Positions 6,120-6,710 of a stretch of 6,710 nucleotides of DNA are shown one piece after another. The stretch's first letter is position 1, and every line of letters begins with the position of its first letter. Both the position numbers and the translations under genes were made by a program. Source of the DNA: Rhodospirillales bacterium Alpha_05 (GTDB lineage: Bacteria > Pseudomonadota > Alphaproteobacteria > Rhodospirillales > Rhodospirillaceae); contig LUYR01000592.1 in assembly GCA_001603335.1 (NCBI GenBank), positions 1 to 6,710 of the forward strand, in the 5' to 3' direction. The notes under the pieces are model-generated. The model searched no databases. It had not been told where the DNA came from and saw only the letters and a list, made by a program, of their open reading frames with translations.

Positions 6120-6710
6120 ATGAAGATCGGAATCGTCGGAGCCGCGGGCCGTATGGGCCGGATGCTGATCAAGCAGGTCCTGGAAACCGAAGGCTGCACC
6201 CTCGTCGGCGGCACCGAGCGCGAAGGCTCGTCGCTCCTCGGCCACGATCTCGGCCTGATCGGCGGCAACAACCCGATCGGCGTCGTCGCGACCGCCGACG
6301 TCGAAGCGGTGTTCGAAGCCGCCGACGTGGTGATCGACTTTACCGTCCCCGCCGCCACCCGCGCCCACGCCAAGCTCGCCGCCAAGACCGGCACCGCGAT
6401 GGTGATCGGCACCACCGGCCTCACCCCGGAAGACCTCGACGACATCCGCGCCGCGTCGCAAAAGGCCGCGATCGTCCAGTCGTTCAACATGAGTCTCGGC
6501 GTCAATCTCCTCGCCAATCTCGTCGAACGCGCCGCCGCCGCGCTCGGCCCCGACGCCTTCGACATCGAAATCGTCGAGATGCACCACAAGCACAAGATCG
6601 ACGCTCCCTCCGGCACCGCCATCCTCCTCGGCGAAGCCGCCGCGAAGGGCCGCGACGTCAACCTCGCCGAAGTCACCCAGAGCGGCCGCCACGGCGAAAC
6701 CGGCGCACGC
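6120..6710 (+). CDS. dapB: 4-hydroxy-tetrahydrodipicolinate reductase, N-terminal 197 residues
   Basis: DapB reduces the DapA product to tetrahydrodipicolinate with NAD(P)H, a step towards lysine and the meso-diaminopimelate of peptidoglycan. The frame runs to the window edge without a stop. It shows the Rossmann nucleotide-binding motif GIVGAAGRMG (4-13), VIDFTVP (71-77), VIGTTG (95-100) and the catalytic signature EMHHKHKIDAPSGTA (153-167), where His155 and Lys159 match E. coli His159 and Lys163. At 121-128 it reads SFNMSLGV where many homologues have A-x-N-F/M-S-x-G-V, a small deviation. GGGGGA lies eight bases upstream of the ATG. Spacing of 23 bases from dnaJ, without a hairpin, suggests cotranscription. 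Usual length is about 270 residues, so roughly 70 are missing. Confidence 0.97.
   Translation, partial: MKIGIVGAAGRMGRMLIKQVLETEGCTLVGGTEREGSSLLGHDLGLIGGNNPIGVVATADVEAVFEAADVVIDFTVPAATRAHAKLAAKTGTAMVIGTTGLTPEDLDDIRAASQKAAIVQSFNMSLGVNLLANLVERAAAALGPDAFDIEIVEMHHKHKIDAPSGTAILLGEAAAKGRDVNLAEVTQSGRHGETGAR

Noticed and set aside
4870..6120. 416-codon minus-strand frame opposite dnaJ
   Set aside because: It is a shadow of dnaJ codon bias; its translation is repetitive in Ala, Gly, Arg and Asp and no family is recognised.

Overview
The window is high-GC bacterial DNA, most likely from an alphaproteobacterium (Rhodospirillales-like). The reasons are an FxsA-type C-terminus directly before secB, a dnaK-dnaJ-dapB order, strong G/C preference at third codon positions, and a candidate dnaK promoter of the alphaproteobacterial RpoH type. 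This assignment rests on recognised families and gene order; no database was searched.

Layout. Positions 1-140 hold the last codons of fxsA. secB (217-687) follows, read rightwards. Positions 688-874 separate two convergent transcription units and are filled with inverted repeats: a hairpin after secB, a 76-bp nested palindrome in the middle, and two hairpins after the leftward unit. The leftward unit, in its reading order, is a small DUF1178-type zinc-ribbon protein (2605-2375), a DUF1848 protein (2378-1569, overlapping the previous gene by ATGA) and a glutathione S-transferase-like protein (1507-875). From about 2606 to 2896 lies a divergent control region. Rightwards from there come dnaK (2897-4807), a structured 149-bp spacer, dnaJ (4957-6096, TTG start) and the first 197 codons of dapB (6120 to the window end).

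How it fits together. SecB and DnaK/DnaJ are general protein-quality and export chaperones. The most notable point is in the divergent control region. A near-consensus CIRCE element, the HrcA operator normally found at groESL or hrcA operons, sits between a good leftward promoter and the ribosome binding site of the DUF1178 gene. This suggests that the DUF1178-DUF1848 pair, and perhaps the GST, is a HrcA-controlled heat-shock operon transcribed away from dnaK. The DUF1848 protein ends in a CxxxCxxC cysteine cluster like that of radical-SAM enzymes, but placed at the extreme C-terminus. The partner zinc-ribbon protein is short and has a cysteine-rich tail. The candidate -10 boxes of the two divergent promoters occupy the same base pairs.

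The housekeeping genes (secB, dnaK, dnaJ, dapB) look intact and ordinary where complete. No rRNA, tRNA, CRISPR array or transposase gene was seen.
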